DNA of 43,313 nt from an uncultured Oscillospiraceae bacterium (GCA_934463345.1 CAKSJL010000007.1:1-43313); one strand, 5' to 3'; shown: positions 1-6,825, counted from the first letter of the stretch. Numbers and translations are program-made. Notes: a model not told the origin generated them from the sequence alone.

Positions 1-312
1 TCCGCTCTCTCCGAAGAAAATTTGATCTATATTGCTCACTTACATTTATTGCTTAAACGCCTATGAGAACAAGTTCTAATTCTCTCTGCATATATGTACC
101 ACAAAATCAAGTTTCTTTTCTATCTCAATTTCTCCCATAAACTATAACACCGCCTTTCTTAAATTTAACATTCCTAAACTTAATCATTTTTGATAGAAAA
201 TACACCCTCAGAATCAATTTTAACCCTCTTTCTAAGTGCTTTGGCAAATTTCAAATAAACTTTCCTTATCAGTTTAATACACCTCTTAAAATTGATTCTG
301 GGGCATCTGGAA
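1..312. other. AT-rich region without a convincing gene
   Basis: No full gene is visible. On the minus strand a 20-codon ORF (138 down to 76) starts MGEIEIEKKLD and is preceded by AGAAAGGCGGTG, the same 12-mer that lies in front of the recombinase start at 1549. It stops quickly, so it may be the broken remnant of a third gene of the recombinase/HNH operon. The stretch also contains the inverted repeat at 209-300. Confidence 0.5.
209..300. repeat. 15-bp perfect inverted repeat downstream of the HNH-like gene
   Basis: CAGAATCAATTTTAA at 209-223 is repeated in exact reverse complement at 286-300, with 62 bases between. Read on the minus strand, both copies are followed by a direct GGTGTATT. 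The 62-nt spacing and lack of an adjacent U-run make a simple terminator unlikely. A recombination site or an RNA stem are possible, given the serine recombinase upstream on the same strand; this is inference. Confidence 0.5.
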
Positions 313-978
313 CTATCTCACTTTAAACAAATTACGTTTGCAATAATCTTTCAGCTTTTTAAATTTTTCTTGCTTATATAAAGCTACAAGATAATTGTCA
401 TAGGCACTGAACCTGTAAACGTGATCTGTTATCTTGTAAAGTTCTCTTATCATATAGCCGTGGCGACCGTTTTCCTGCGGCGTTGTCCACTCTATATTGT
501 CAGGGTGAAAATTCATTGGAATTCCAAGTTCATATGCGGTGTAAATCGAACCTGAACCGTCCATGACATTGGCTTCCAGTTTACAATAATCTGTAGCAAC
601 ACAGTTATCTGTAAAGTCCGTACAAATTGCAACCAGTCTTTCAAAGGATATTGCATTTCCATCGATAAACAGCAAAATGTGTCCATTTTCATGGAAACCA
701 GTGCCATTTTTGGAACCTACGCCTCCTCCGTTTGCAAATTTTCCATTGCAGTTATACTTTTCATATCCGCCGTTGAAATACAATATCAGGGAACCACCAT
801 TTTTCCAGTTAATAATGTAATAGTCGGGAAACTTGAGTACCTGTTTAATAAGTGAAATAAAGTTGTCCGTTGTGTTTTTATTGGACTTTGCGTTAATCTG
901 AACTTGTGCAGCTATTGCAGTAGTTGTGATTCTTTGCGAACCAGATGTATGCTTGTTATTAAAGTTTCTTATCAGCAT
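313..978 (-). CDS. Degenerate HNH-endonuclease-like protein
   Basis: 221 residues. The start is supported by AAGGAGG 9 nt upstream and overlaps the recombinase 3' end by 20 bp, so the two are probably translationally coupled. Residues about 100-173 follow the layout of phage-type HNH_3 proteins: a hydrophobic strand pair, a RLVA helix (115-118), an MDGSG stretch (139-143), and the typical closing motif DNIEWTTPQENGRH (160-173). The His expected before RLVA is Glu114, and the NHIDGN-like stretch reads ANVMDGSG, so the usual catalytic histidines seem to be missing. It is either a dead HNH DNA-binding protein or a distant family with other chemistry. The family call comes from pattern recognition only. 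Confidence 0.5.
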   Translation of the reverse strand: MLIRNFNNKHTSGSQRITTTAIAAQVQINAKSNKNTTDNFISLIKQVLKFPDYYIINWKNGGSLILYFNGGYEKYNCNGKFANGGGVGSKNGTGFHENGHILLFIDGNAISFERLVAICTDFTDNCVATDYCKLEANVMDGSGSIYTAYELGIPMNFHPDNIEWTTPQENGRHGYMIRELYKITDHVYRFSAYDNYLVALYKQEKFKKLKDYCKRNLFKVR

Positions 979-1549
979 TGTTTTCTGCCTCCTTCTGGGT
1001 TCTTTTTATAATGTTGTATATGGTCGCACGAGTAACACCTAAAACTTTAGCTGCCTCTGTGACTGTCATTTCCTTTTGTTCAATATCTGCAAGAACTTCT
1101 TTCAGTACATTTACATCGAACTCCTTTGGCTTTCTGCCACGATAGACACCTTTCTGCTTTGCACAGGCAATGCCTTCTCGCTGTCTTTCAAGCAGGTTTT
1201 CACGTTCAAACTGATTAAGTGCTGCAATAATATTCACCATCAGCTTGCCCGTAGGACTGCTTGTGTCGTATTGTTCTTTAACACTGTAAATACGAACCTT
1301 CTTGCGATCAAACATCTCAAATATTTTCAGTAAATCACTTACTGTTCTGCTGAGTCTTGACCAACTTTCCACGTAAACCTCATCTCCTTCCCGAACAAAC
1401 TCAATCAGTTCATTTAATTTTTCTCTGCTCATATCTTTGCCGCTCTGCTTTTCCTGAAAAACTTTTTCAATTTCATAGGACTTTAACAGTTCAAGTTGTC
1501 GGTCAAGGTTCTGCTCCTGCGTGGAAACTCTGACATATGCTATTTTCAT
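959..1549 (-). CDS. Serine site-specific recombinase (resolvase/invertase family)
   Basis: 196 residues counted from the ATG at 1549, chosen because AAAGGCGG lies just upstream; an ORF extension to 1606 has no ribosome site. The N-terminal catalytic domain has YVRVST (Arg7, Ser9 nucleophile) and WSRLSRTVSDLL (Arg65, Arg68). The long helix E carries FERENLLERQREGI, followed by a Hin-type arm RGRKPKEF. Residues about 162-182 (TVTEAAKVLGVTRATIYNII) are a C-terminal helix-turn-helix. This is the small Tn3-resolvase/Hin layout, not a large integrase. It would cut and exchange DNA through a 5'-phosphoserine link. Its 3' end overlaps the HNH-like gene. A -10-like TATAAT sits at 1587-1592 (minus), without a clear -35. 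Confidence 0.9.
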   Translation of the reverse strand: MKIAYVRVSTQEQNLDRQLELLKSYEIEKVFQEKQSGKDMSREKLNELIEFVREGDEVYVESWSRLSRTVSDLLKIFEMFDRKKVRIYSVKEQYDTSSPTGKLMVNIIAALNQFERENLLERQREGIACAKQKGVYRGRKPKEFDVNVLKEVLADIEQKEMTVTEAAKVLGVTRATIYNIIKRTQKEAENNADKKL

Positions 1550-1723
1550 ATTCTCACCGCCTTTCTGTTTCAAATTGTAAAATTTGATTATACCCATATT
1601 GAACAAATCCGTTTTCTAAAAATCTGTTTAATTTGGCTTGTAACCGCTATATTTTTGACGGCTATTTTTATATATCAAATTTATATCTTTCCTTATTTAA
1701 TAGGCACTTTTTCAGGTAGTAAA

Positions 1724-1766
1724 TAAAAAAATCAGCTGTCATTGTTTTAAAGCAATGACAGCCGAT
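1724..1766 (-). terminator. Intrinsic terminator of the toxin-antitoxin operon
   Basis: A 14-bp stem (1731-1744 with 1753-1766) encloses an 8-nt loop. On the minus strand it is followed by a run of T (1724-1730). One stem position is G-U on the minus strand but an A-C mismatch on the plus strand, which favours minus-strand function. It lies just downstream of the 54-codon gene at 1814-1978. Confidence 0.8.
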
Positions 1767-1813
1767 TTGTAAACGATATTCAATTGTTTTCAATGAAATA
1801 GCTTATAACACTT

Positions 1814-1978
1814 TTATGCCGAAACTGATTTCATTTCTTCTTCAAGCTTGTTGATTTTTTCGATAGGAAGCTTAGTTGCTTTCGCAATATCTTCCTTAGA
1901 AATAGTGCCTAAAAGTAATAAATTATAGGCAATCTTAAGCTTTTCATCATTGATTCTATCTTCCATAGCTTTGCACAT
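1814..1978 (-). CDS. 54-residue helical protein, third gene of the toxin-antitoxin operon
   Basis: The protein begins MCKAMEDRINDEKLK and ends EEEMKSVSA. A strong site, AAGGAGTG, lies 6 nt before the ATG, and an intrinsic terminator follows. The gene starts 42 bp after the PIN toxin stop on the same strand. The segment GTISKEDIAKATKLPIEKI resembles the small helix-turn-helix-like C-terminal tail of Rpn/PD-(D/E)XK transposase-family nucleases. It could therefore be a remnant of such a gene or an independent small protein. The good ribosome site and absence of in-frame stops argue that it is expressed. No function is assigned. Confidence 0.65.
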   Translation of the reverse strand: MCKAMEDRINDEKLKIAYNLLLLGTISKEDIAKATKLPIEKINKLEEEMKSVSA

Positions 1979-2020
1979 ATAATCCACTCCTTCTAGTGCC
2001 TCTTTAAAATATTATACAAT

Positions 2021-2428
2021 TTAAATTCTATCCAACAATTCGCTCGGTTTAAACGCAGGAACTGTGCTTTCTTTAAAGTCACGGACATTTCGCGTTACAA
2101 TATAACTTGCTTTGATACGCTTTGCACAGCACATTTGTACAGCATCTTCATAGTCGTTAAGGCACATTTCAGCTGCATTTTTCAAATCACTCGACCTTAA
2201 TTCAGCCACTTCAAATATTGTCATAAGTCTTGAAATGATTTCCATAGTTTTTTGAGGTGTAAGTTCTTTCCTGAGAATGTAAACAATATTAGGAATCGAT
2301 AGAGCAGATATATAACCCTCAATCTTTTTTACCTCACATAGCTTCCAGATTTTCAGTGAGTTTTCAAGAAAATCAGGACGATTACAAAGCACATCAAGGA
2401 TAACATTGGTATCAATCAATACTTTCAT
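2021..2428 (-). CDS. PIN-domain toxin (VapC-like ribonuclease)
   Basis: 135 residues, one complete PIN domain. It opens with MKVLIDTNVILDVL (Asp6), and the later acidic cluster reads NDYEDAVQM (Asp92, Glu94, Asp95). Near the C-terminus TRNVRDF supplies Asp117. These carboxylates would bind Mg2+ for RNA cleavage, as in VapC toxins. The first 17 bp overlap the end of the antitoxin gene, typical of toxin-antitoxin pairs. The target RNA cannot be read from the sequence. It lies second in a three-gene operon with the antitoxin upstream and the 54-residue protein downstream. Confidence 0.88.
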   Translation of the reverse strand: MKVLIDTNVILDVLCNRPDFLENSLKIWKLCEVKKIEGYISALSIPNIVYILRKELTPQKTMEIISRLMTIFEVAELRSSDLKNAAEMCLNDYEDAVQMCCAKRIKASYIVTRNVRDFKESTVPAFKPSELLDRI

Positions 2429-2648
2429 GTTTTTCTATCCTCTCTTGAATCATCTCTTTTTCATTGTAATCATTTTTCAGAACGCCCACCAAAGAATCAG
2501 AAAGAAATGAAATAGCAGCAGTATTTGATACCATTCGTGCAACTTCTTTCCCATTTTTGAGAATAATAATTTCATCGCCGGATTGAACCGCCTGCAAATA
2601 CTGTCCAAAGTTATTTTGAATATCTGTTGCTGATACAGTTGTAATCAT
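2412..2648 (-). CDS. Phd/YefM-type antitoxin
   Basis: 78 residues. The N-terminal half (VSATDIQNNFGQYLQAVQSG, then EIIILKNGKEVARMV) is the Phd/YefM DNA-binding fold. The charged C-terminal part (about 55-78) is the expected disordered toxin-binding segment. GGAGG lies 7 nt before the ATG. It overlaps the PIN toxin gene by 17 bp. Antitoxins of this family repress their own operon; two TTAGCTAA palindromes at the promoter are the likely binding sites. A Phd-type antitoxin with a PIN toxin is a common mixed pairing. Confidence 0.88.
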   Translation of the reverse strand: MITTVSATDIQNNFGQYLQAVQSGDEIIILKNGKEVARMVSNTAAISFLSDSLVGVLKNDYNEKEMIQERIEKHESID

Positions 2649-2664
2649 ATAAACGCCTCCTTAT

Positions 2665-2705
2665 TTAGCTAATTTTATTATACGCTGTTTTAGCTAAAAT
2701 GTCAA
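2665..2705 (-). promoter_or_regulatory. Toxin-antitoxin promoter with paired TTAGCTAA operators
   Basis: On the minus strand TTGACA (2705-2700) and TATAAT (2682-2677) are separated by exactly 17 nt. Two copies of the palindrome TTAGCTAA (2665-2672 and 2690-2697) flank the -10 box, 25 bp apart centre to centre. One lies in the spacer and one at the expected transcription start, so binding would block initiation. This fits autorepression by the Phd-like antitoxin. Confidence 0.8.
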
Positions 2706-2714
2706 GTAGAAAAT

Positions 2715-2743
2715 TTGACTTTTCAATTGAAATATGGTATAAT
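2715..2743 (+). promoter_or_regulatory. Sigma-A promoter for the alkyltransferase-like gene
   Basis: TTGACT (2715-2720), a 17-nt spacer, and TATAAT (2738-2743). It is back to back with the toxin-antitoxin promoter, with only 9 bp between the two -35 boxes. The nearest plus-strand gene begins at 3011, so its leader would be about 260 nt. Confidence 0.75.
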
Positions 2744-2831
2744 GTAAAAAATGTTACTTTATACTGCCTAAAAACACTTGACTAATTATTTTTCCAAAAA
2801 CACCCACTGAAAAATCCTCTTGATATGCAAC

Positions 2832-2907
2832 AGTATCACAGCGATACAGTTTGTGATACTAATGCTCAAAAAAATATACGTATCGCATGAGTAAACGCAT
2901 ATTTTTT
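2832..2907 (+). promoter_or_regulatory. Inverted repeats in the long leader of the alkyltransferase-like gene
   Basis: AGTATCACA (2832-2840) and TGTGATACT (2852-2860) form a 9-bp stem with an 11-nt loop. A second, A/T-rich stem joins 2868-2881 with 2895-2907 (one mismatch). A 10-codon ORF (MLKKIYVSHE) lies at 2861-2893. These could be an operator, a leader structure or decayed sequence; function is not shown. Confidence 0.4.
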
Positions 2908-3010
2908 GTAATACTTGTCACTCACTATTACAGTGTGTATCAGGTGTAATGATTCACTTTATCGAGTGGGAGTAATAAACAGGTTATTCTTAAAGCAGGA
3001 GACAACAGAA

Positions 3011-3490
3011 ATGGCAAATGAAGATAAAAAAGATTTTAATATTATGTTGCATGATAAAAAAGATATGCCTAAATTCCAAATCATTACAGACCAGAAAAGC
3101 ATTGAAAAACACGGTGGAAGTAAAATGTATTTTGCCCCACCAATTGATTATGACAAGGTAATGAAAAAAATTCCTTATGGTAAAGTGATTACTGTTGGAA
3201 AAATACGAGAATACTTTGCAGAGTTGAGTAGTACAGATTTTACAGAACCGATTACAGCAGGAGTTTTTGTTTCTATCGTGGCTTGGGCGAGTTTTCAGCG
3301 TTCAGATGATGAAACGCCTTATTGGAGAACATTGAAAGCCAACGGAGAATTAAATGCTAAATATCCAAATGGTATTAAAGCACAGAAAGAGAAATTAGAA
3401 GCAGAGGGACATGTTATTATTCAAAAAGGGCGTAAGAATGTGCGGTACTATGTAAAGGACTATGAAAATTCTCTTTTTGATTTAAAATAG
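3011..3490 (+). CDS. Alkyltransferase-like (MGMT-fold) DNA-binding protein without the active cysteine
   Basis: 159 residues from the ATG at 3011, preceded by AGGAG at 9 nt; the longer ORF from 2915 has no such site. IDYDKVMKKIPYGKVITVGKIREYF is split here as IDYDKVMKKIPYGK and VITVGKIREYF, the start of the winged-helix DNA-binding domain of O6-methylguanine methyltransferases. Where true MGMTs have PCHRV, this protein has PYWRTL, so both the acceptor Cys and its His partner are replaced. That places it with alkyltransferase-like proteins, which bind alkylated guanine without repairing it and may recruit excision repair. It stands alone and converges on the dockerin gene. Confidence 0.75.
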   Translation: MANEDKKDFNIMLHDKKDMPKFQIITDQKSIEKHGGSKMYFAPPIDYDKVMKKIPYGKVITVGKIREYFAELSSTDFTEPITAGVFVSIVAWASFQRSDDETPYWRTLKANGELNAKYPNGIKAQKEKLEAEGHVIIQKGRKNVRYYVKDYENSLFDLK

Positions 3491-3566
3491 GTATATTCTA
3501 ATTTATTGGGATAGTGAATAAAAATATTTGTTTATTGCATTTTGCAATACAATATGTTTAATGATT

Positions 3567-3602
3567 AAAAAAGCATGCACTACTTTGCTGTAGTGCATGC
3601 TT
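3567..3602. terminator. Convergent intrinsic terminator
   Basis: A perfect 12-bp stem (3571-3582 with 3591-3602) encloses an 8-nt loop. On the minus strand it is followed by six T (3567-3572 overlap the stem base), suiting the dockerin gene. On the plus strand a T/A-rich tract follows, so it may also stop the alkyltransferase-like transcript. Confidence 0.8.
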
Positions 3603-3612
3603 AATTTAATTA

Positions 3613-4620
3613 TTAGATAAGAGTTTTTGCAATAGCAATTGCATCGTATAGGTTAACTTTTCCATTATTGTCGTAGTCAGCGAGAATCTGCTGCATTTCG
3701 TCAAGATCTTCCATGCCAAGAATGTGTTTTGAAATATTAACTACATCATAAAGGTCTACAGAATCACTGTAATTTGTGTCACCAATCGGATAATCTCTGG
3801 GAATTTCATACTTCTTTGATTCTGCTTCCTCAAGCCAGGTATATGGCATAATACCTACATTGTTTACCTTCTCTGTGTTCTGCAAGGCATTGAGTACTTT
3901 TGCTATTGCCCTACCTTCAGTTTCATTTTTAAACTGGAAGTACATTTTGTTTGCATTTACTGTAAAAATGCTTATATTGTCAGTAAATCCTGCAACGTCA
4001 GAGGGATTGAAAGCATTTGCAGATTCAACGCCGTCAAATGTAAGTGTAAATCCAAATTGATCCTCGCTGAATCCTGTACTGTCAGCACCATTTTTCTTCA
4101 TGTAGTCAGCAATTGCAGTTTCTCCTTCAGGATATGCAGCGCTAGTTTCAATATATGTAACAGGTTCTGCGTAGTCAATATTAGTGTCCTTGAGAATATC
4201 AGTGCAATATTCTTCGGCAGCTTCCTCGCTGTTAAAGTTGCTTATGCAGTATACATTGTCGTTTATATTCATATCAAGGAGATAAAGAGAAAGCCATGCA
4301 TCATCGTTCTGCATTTTTTTAATTTGATACCTGGAAAGCTTTTGGATTTCAAGATCCTTGCTTACCGAAGGTGTGTTTTGGTTTTTTAACTTTACAATTA
4401 CCTTTGTCGCCTTCCAGACAAAAATGTGGTTAAATTCGTTATGCTCATTAACGACAAATTCACTGGACGCATAAACATCTGAAGTTAAGTTGTCATCATC
4501 GTTGATTGTAAAAGAAATTATATTTGATGAGTCCACCTCAGCTGAAACTATTGAAGTTCCCATAGTGACAGCCATGACAGTCGATAAGATTGCAGCTGCA
4601 ATTTTTTTTGCTTTTTTCAT
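3613..4620 (-). CDS. Secreted dockerin type I protein
   Basis: 335 residues with TAAAGGAGG at the correct distance. Residues 1-27 are a Sec signal peptide (KKAKK, hydrophobic core, cleavage near VSA). About 280-335 is a dockerin: GDTNYSDSVDLYD and ADYDNNGKVNLYD are its two Ca2+-binding F-hand loops. Dockerins anchor secreted proteins to cohesins of cellulosomes or amylosomes. The 250-residue middle matches no carbohydrase I recognise. Two segments, TDILKDTNIDYAEPVTYIE and KVLNALQNTEKVNNVGIMPY, are reminiscent of subtilase (I9-like) propeptide folds, so an inhibitor or regulatory role is possible but unproven. It is transcribed alone. Confidence 0.8.
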   Translation of the reverse strand: MKKAKKIAAAILSTVMAVTMGTSIVSAEVDSSNIISFTINDDDNLTSDVYASSEFVVNEHNEFNHIFVWKATKVIVKLKNQNTPSVSKDLEIQKLSRYQIKKMQNDDAWLSLYLLDMNINDNVYCISNFNSEEAAEEYCTDILKDTNIDYAEPVTYIETSAAYPEGETAIADYMKKNGADSTGFSEDQFGFTLTFDGVESANAFNPSDVAGFTDNISIFTVNANKMYFQFKNETEGRAIAKVLNALQNTEKVNNVGIMPYTWLEEAESKKYEIPRDYPIGDTNYSDSVDLYDVVNISKHILGMEDLDEMQQILADYDNNGKVNLYDAIAIAKTLI

Positions 4621-4744
4621 AATGTTTCCTCCTTTAGTACTTTAGATTGGTGTTATTTGCATAAAAATGCAATAAGTTAAAAGTCATTTTTGTTCCGGTA
4701 TTACTTGTAGTGCCACTTTAAAAGCATATATTGCTTATATATAT

Positions 4745-4773
4745 ATTATATAACATAATGATATATTTGTCAA
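4745..4773 (-). promoter_or_regulatory. Promoter of the dockerin gene
   Basis: On the minus strand a consensus TTGACA (4773-4768), 17-nt spacer and TATAAT (4750-4745). Transcription would begin about 120 nt before the dockerin start codon. Confidence 0.85.
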
Positions 4774-4832
4774 TATGATTTTCGTATTTTTTACATTTTT
4801 TCGAGATATTGTGTTTTAATAAAGTAAAACGG

Positions 4833-4871
4833 AAAAAAACACCCCCATGCATTTTTTGCACGGGAGTGTTT
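4833..4871 (-). terminator. Terminator of the ammonium transporter gene
   Basis: On the minus strand a stem AACACTCCCGTGCA with TGCATGGGGGTGTT (G-U pair included) and a small A-rich loop is followed by a T run. It lies about 45 nt beyond the transporter stop codon and just before the dockerin promoter. Confidence 0.85.
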
Positions 4872-4917
4872 ATGAAAAATATGAGGGTTTCAGGAAGTAA
4901 TTTCCTTAACTTGAAAG

Positions 4918-6660
4918 CTATTTTATATCATCTTCGCCCTGGAGAGCGTCAAATCCTGTTTCACCTGTTCTTACCTTAACTACATCCTCAACATCAAAGA
5001 TAAAGATCTTTCCGTCACCGATATTGCCGGTATAAAGAGCCTGCTTAACAGTATTTACAACCTTGTCAACAGGAACCTTTGAAACAACAACTTCTGCCTT
5101 AACCTTAGGAAGCAGCTGCACATCCTCACGCTCAACGCCACGATAGTACATCTTCTGTCCCTTCTGTGTACCGTAGCCCATTACATTTGTAATAGTAATA
5201 CCTCTTACATCAATTGAGTTAAGCGCATTCTTGAGGGCTTCAAGTTTTTCAGGTTTGCAGATTACAGAAACCTTTGTAAGCTTTGGTGAACCGTCAGTTT
5301 TCTCCTTTGTCTGGATCTTGACAGTCGGAACTGCTTCTGATACAGGAACAGCACTTGTTGTGTCAACGCCCGCCTTAGCGCCCTGCTTCTGAATGTCTTT
5401 AACCATTGAAACAGAAGGCATAAAGTCTGCGTAGCTTGACGGGAGATTATGTTCAGTTGCGTCAAGACCGAGGATCTCTTCCTCAGCAGAAGCTCTGAGT
5501 CCCATAGTTTTCTTGATTACAGTAAATGTGATAATCATGGTTACTGTTACCCATGCCGCAACACAGACAACGCCGAGAGCCTGTGTTCCGAGAAGCTTTA
5601 CGCCGCCGCCGTAGAAAAGTCCCTTGTCAGTTGTTGAGCCGTCAGCTAAAAGACCGACTGCAATAGTACCGAAAGCACCGTTTATGCAGTGAACGCCTAC
5701 TGCGCCGACAGGATCGTCTACCTTGAGCACTTTATCAACAAATTCAACACCGAGAACGATCAGGATACCTGCAACAGCGCCGATAATAGCTGCACCGACA
5801 GGGTTTACAGCGTCACATCCTGCTGTGATCGCAACAAGACCAGCAAGTGAGCCGTTAAGGGTCATGGAAACAACAGGCTTGCCGTATCTTATCCATGTAA
5901 ATGCCATTGTAACAACTGTTGCAACTGCTGCAGCAAGGTTTGTTGTTACGAATACCTTGCCTGCGAGAGCGATGCTGTCGCCTTCCATTGAAACGGTTGA
6001 AGCGCCGTTGAATCCAAACCAGCAGAACCAGAGAATGAAGCAACCGAGAGCGCCGAGTGTGAGAGAGTGACCCGGAATAGCCTTAGGCTTGCCGTCCTTG
6101 CCGTATTTTCCAATACGAGGGCCTAAGATTGCAGCGCCGACAAGAGCCGCAACACCGCCTGTCATATGTACTGCTGTTGAACCTGCGAAATCATGGAAGC
6201 CAAGCTCAGAAAGCCAGCCGCCGCCCCAGATCCAGTGAGCTTCGATCGGATATACGACCGCACTGATTACTGCACTGTAAACGAGATATGCTGCAAACTT
6301 TGTTCTTTCAGCCATAGCGCCTGAAACGATAGTTGCTGCTGTTGCACAGAATACTGTCTGGAAAATAAAGAATGCAAAGAACGGAACGCCGTCAGGAAGC
6401 ATTCCGCTTCCGTAGTTGGCTTCTGTTGCAATTCCATGATATCCGCCGATAAATGAGCCTGCGCCAAACATGAGACCGAATCCCAGAATCCAGAATATTG
6501 GAGTACCAAGACAAAAGTCCATTAAGTTTTTCATAATGATGTTGCCGGCATTTTTAGCTCTTGTAAAGCCTGTTTCGACCATTGCAAAGCCTGCCTGCAT
6601 AAAGAATACCAATGCTGCGCCCAGAAGGACCCAGATCGTATTTACCGAAGAAAATTCCAT
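4918..6660 (-). CDS. amt: Ammonium transporter fused to a C-terminal P-II domain
   Basis: 580 residues from the ATG at 6660 (MEFSSVNTIW), which has GGAAGG about 8 nt upstream; two earlier in-frame ATGs (6678, 6669) lack a usable site. About 5-390 is a complete Amt channel (MVETGFTRAKNAGN signature) with the twin pore histidines His165 (VHMTGG) and His324 (VGVHCINGAFG). A hydrophilic linker (395-458) leads to a full GlnB/GlnK-type P-II domain (460-574). This shows a T-loop GYGTQKGQKMYYRG, LLPKVKAEVVV, the B-loop GNIGDGKIFIFDVED and RTGETG. The fusion tethers the ATP/2-oxoglutarate sensor to the channel it would block. It is divergent from glutamate synthase and shares its leader motif. Confidence 0.95.
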   Translation of the reverse strand: MEFSSVNTIWVLLGAALVFFMQAGFAMVETGFTRAKNAGNIIMKNLMDFCLGTPIFWILGFGLMFGAGSFIGGYHGIATEANYGSGMLPDGVPFFAFFIFQTVFCATAATIVSGAMAERTKFAAYLVYSAVISAVVYPIEAHWIWGGGWLSELGFHDFAGSTAVHMTGGVAALVGAAILGPRIGKYGKDGKPKAIPGHSLTLGALGCFILWFCWFGFNGASTVSMEGDSIALAGKVFVTTNLAAAVATVVTMAFTWIRYGKPVVSMTLNGSLAGLVAITAGCDAVNPVGAAIIGAVAGILIVLGVEFVDKVLKVDDPVGAVGVHCINGAFGTIAVGLLADGSTTDKGLFYGGGVKLLGTQALGVVCVAAWVTVTMIITFTVIKKTMGLRASAEEEILGLDATEHNLPSSYADFMPSVSMVKDIQKQGAKAGVDTTSAVPVSEAVPTVKIQTKEKTDGSPKLTKVSVICKPEKLEALKNALNSIDVRGITITNVMGYGTQKGQKMYYRGVEREDVQLLPKVKAEVVVSKVPVDKVVNTVKQALYTGNIGDGKIFIFDVEDVVKVRTGETGFDALQGEDDIK

Positions 6661-6735
6661 AAAACTCATCCTTCCCATATTATCATTATAGGTCAGTTCT
6701 GCGGACGGTACCAGATCCGTCAGAATGCCCGGATA

Positions 6736-6792
6736 AACAAAAAAGGTGCTGTGAGCACATTACCTTGCTCACAGCACCTTTGCTGTCTGTGC
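6736..6792 (-). promoter_or_regulatory. Attenuator-like leader of amt with AAAGGT hexaloop hairpin
   Basis: The predicted RNA starts at GCACAGA (6792). A short hairpin ACAGC-AAAGGT-GCTGT (6786-6771) comes first. It is mutually exclusive with a perfect 16-bp terminator stem (6781-6766 with 6757-6742, 8-nt loop) followed by TTTTTTGTTT. The terminator precedes the amt start by about 80 nt, so read-through must be regulated. The same 5' sequence, loop and terminator end occur in the divergent glutamate synthase leader. Confidence 0.75.
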
Positions 6793-6796
6793 TTAT

Positions 6797-6825
6797 AGTA
6801 TATACCAAGCCTTTTGATTTGTCAA
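6797..6825 (-). promoter_or_regulatory. Promoter of amt
   Basis: On the minus strand TTGACA (6825-6820), 17-nt spacer, TATACT (6802-6797). The start point falls at or next to GCACAGA, about 130 nt before the amt ATG. Confidence 0.85.

Noticed and set aside
1496..1726. Plus-strand ORF of 76 codons with hydrophobic residues
   Set aside because: It overlaps the recombinase start and promoter on the other strand, has no ribosome site, and runs to the terminator; judged a shadow.
6661..6678. Longer amt start (MGRMSF)
   Set aside because: No ribosome site precedes it, and the GGAAGG it contains serves the ATG at 6660.
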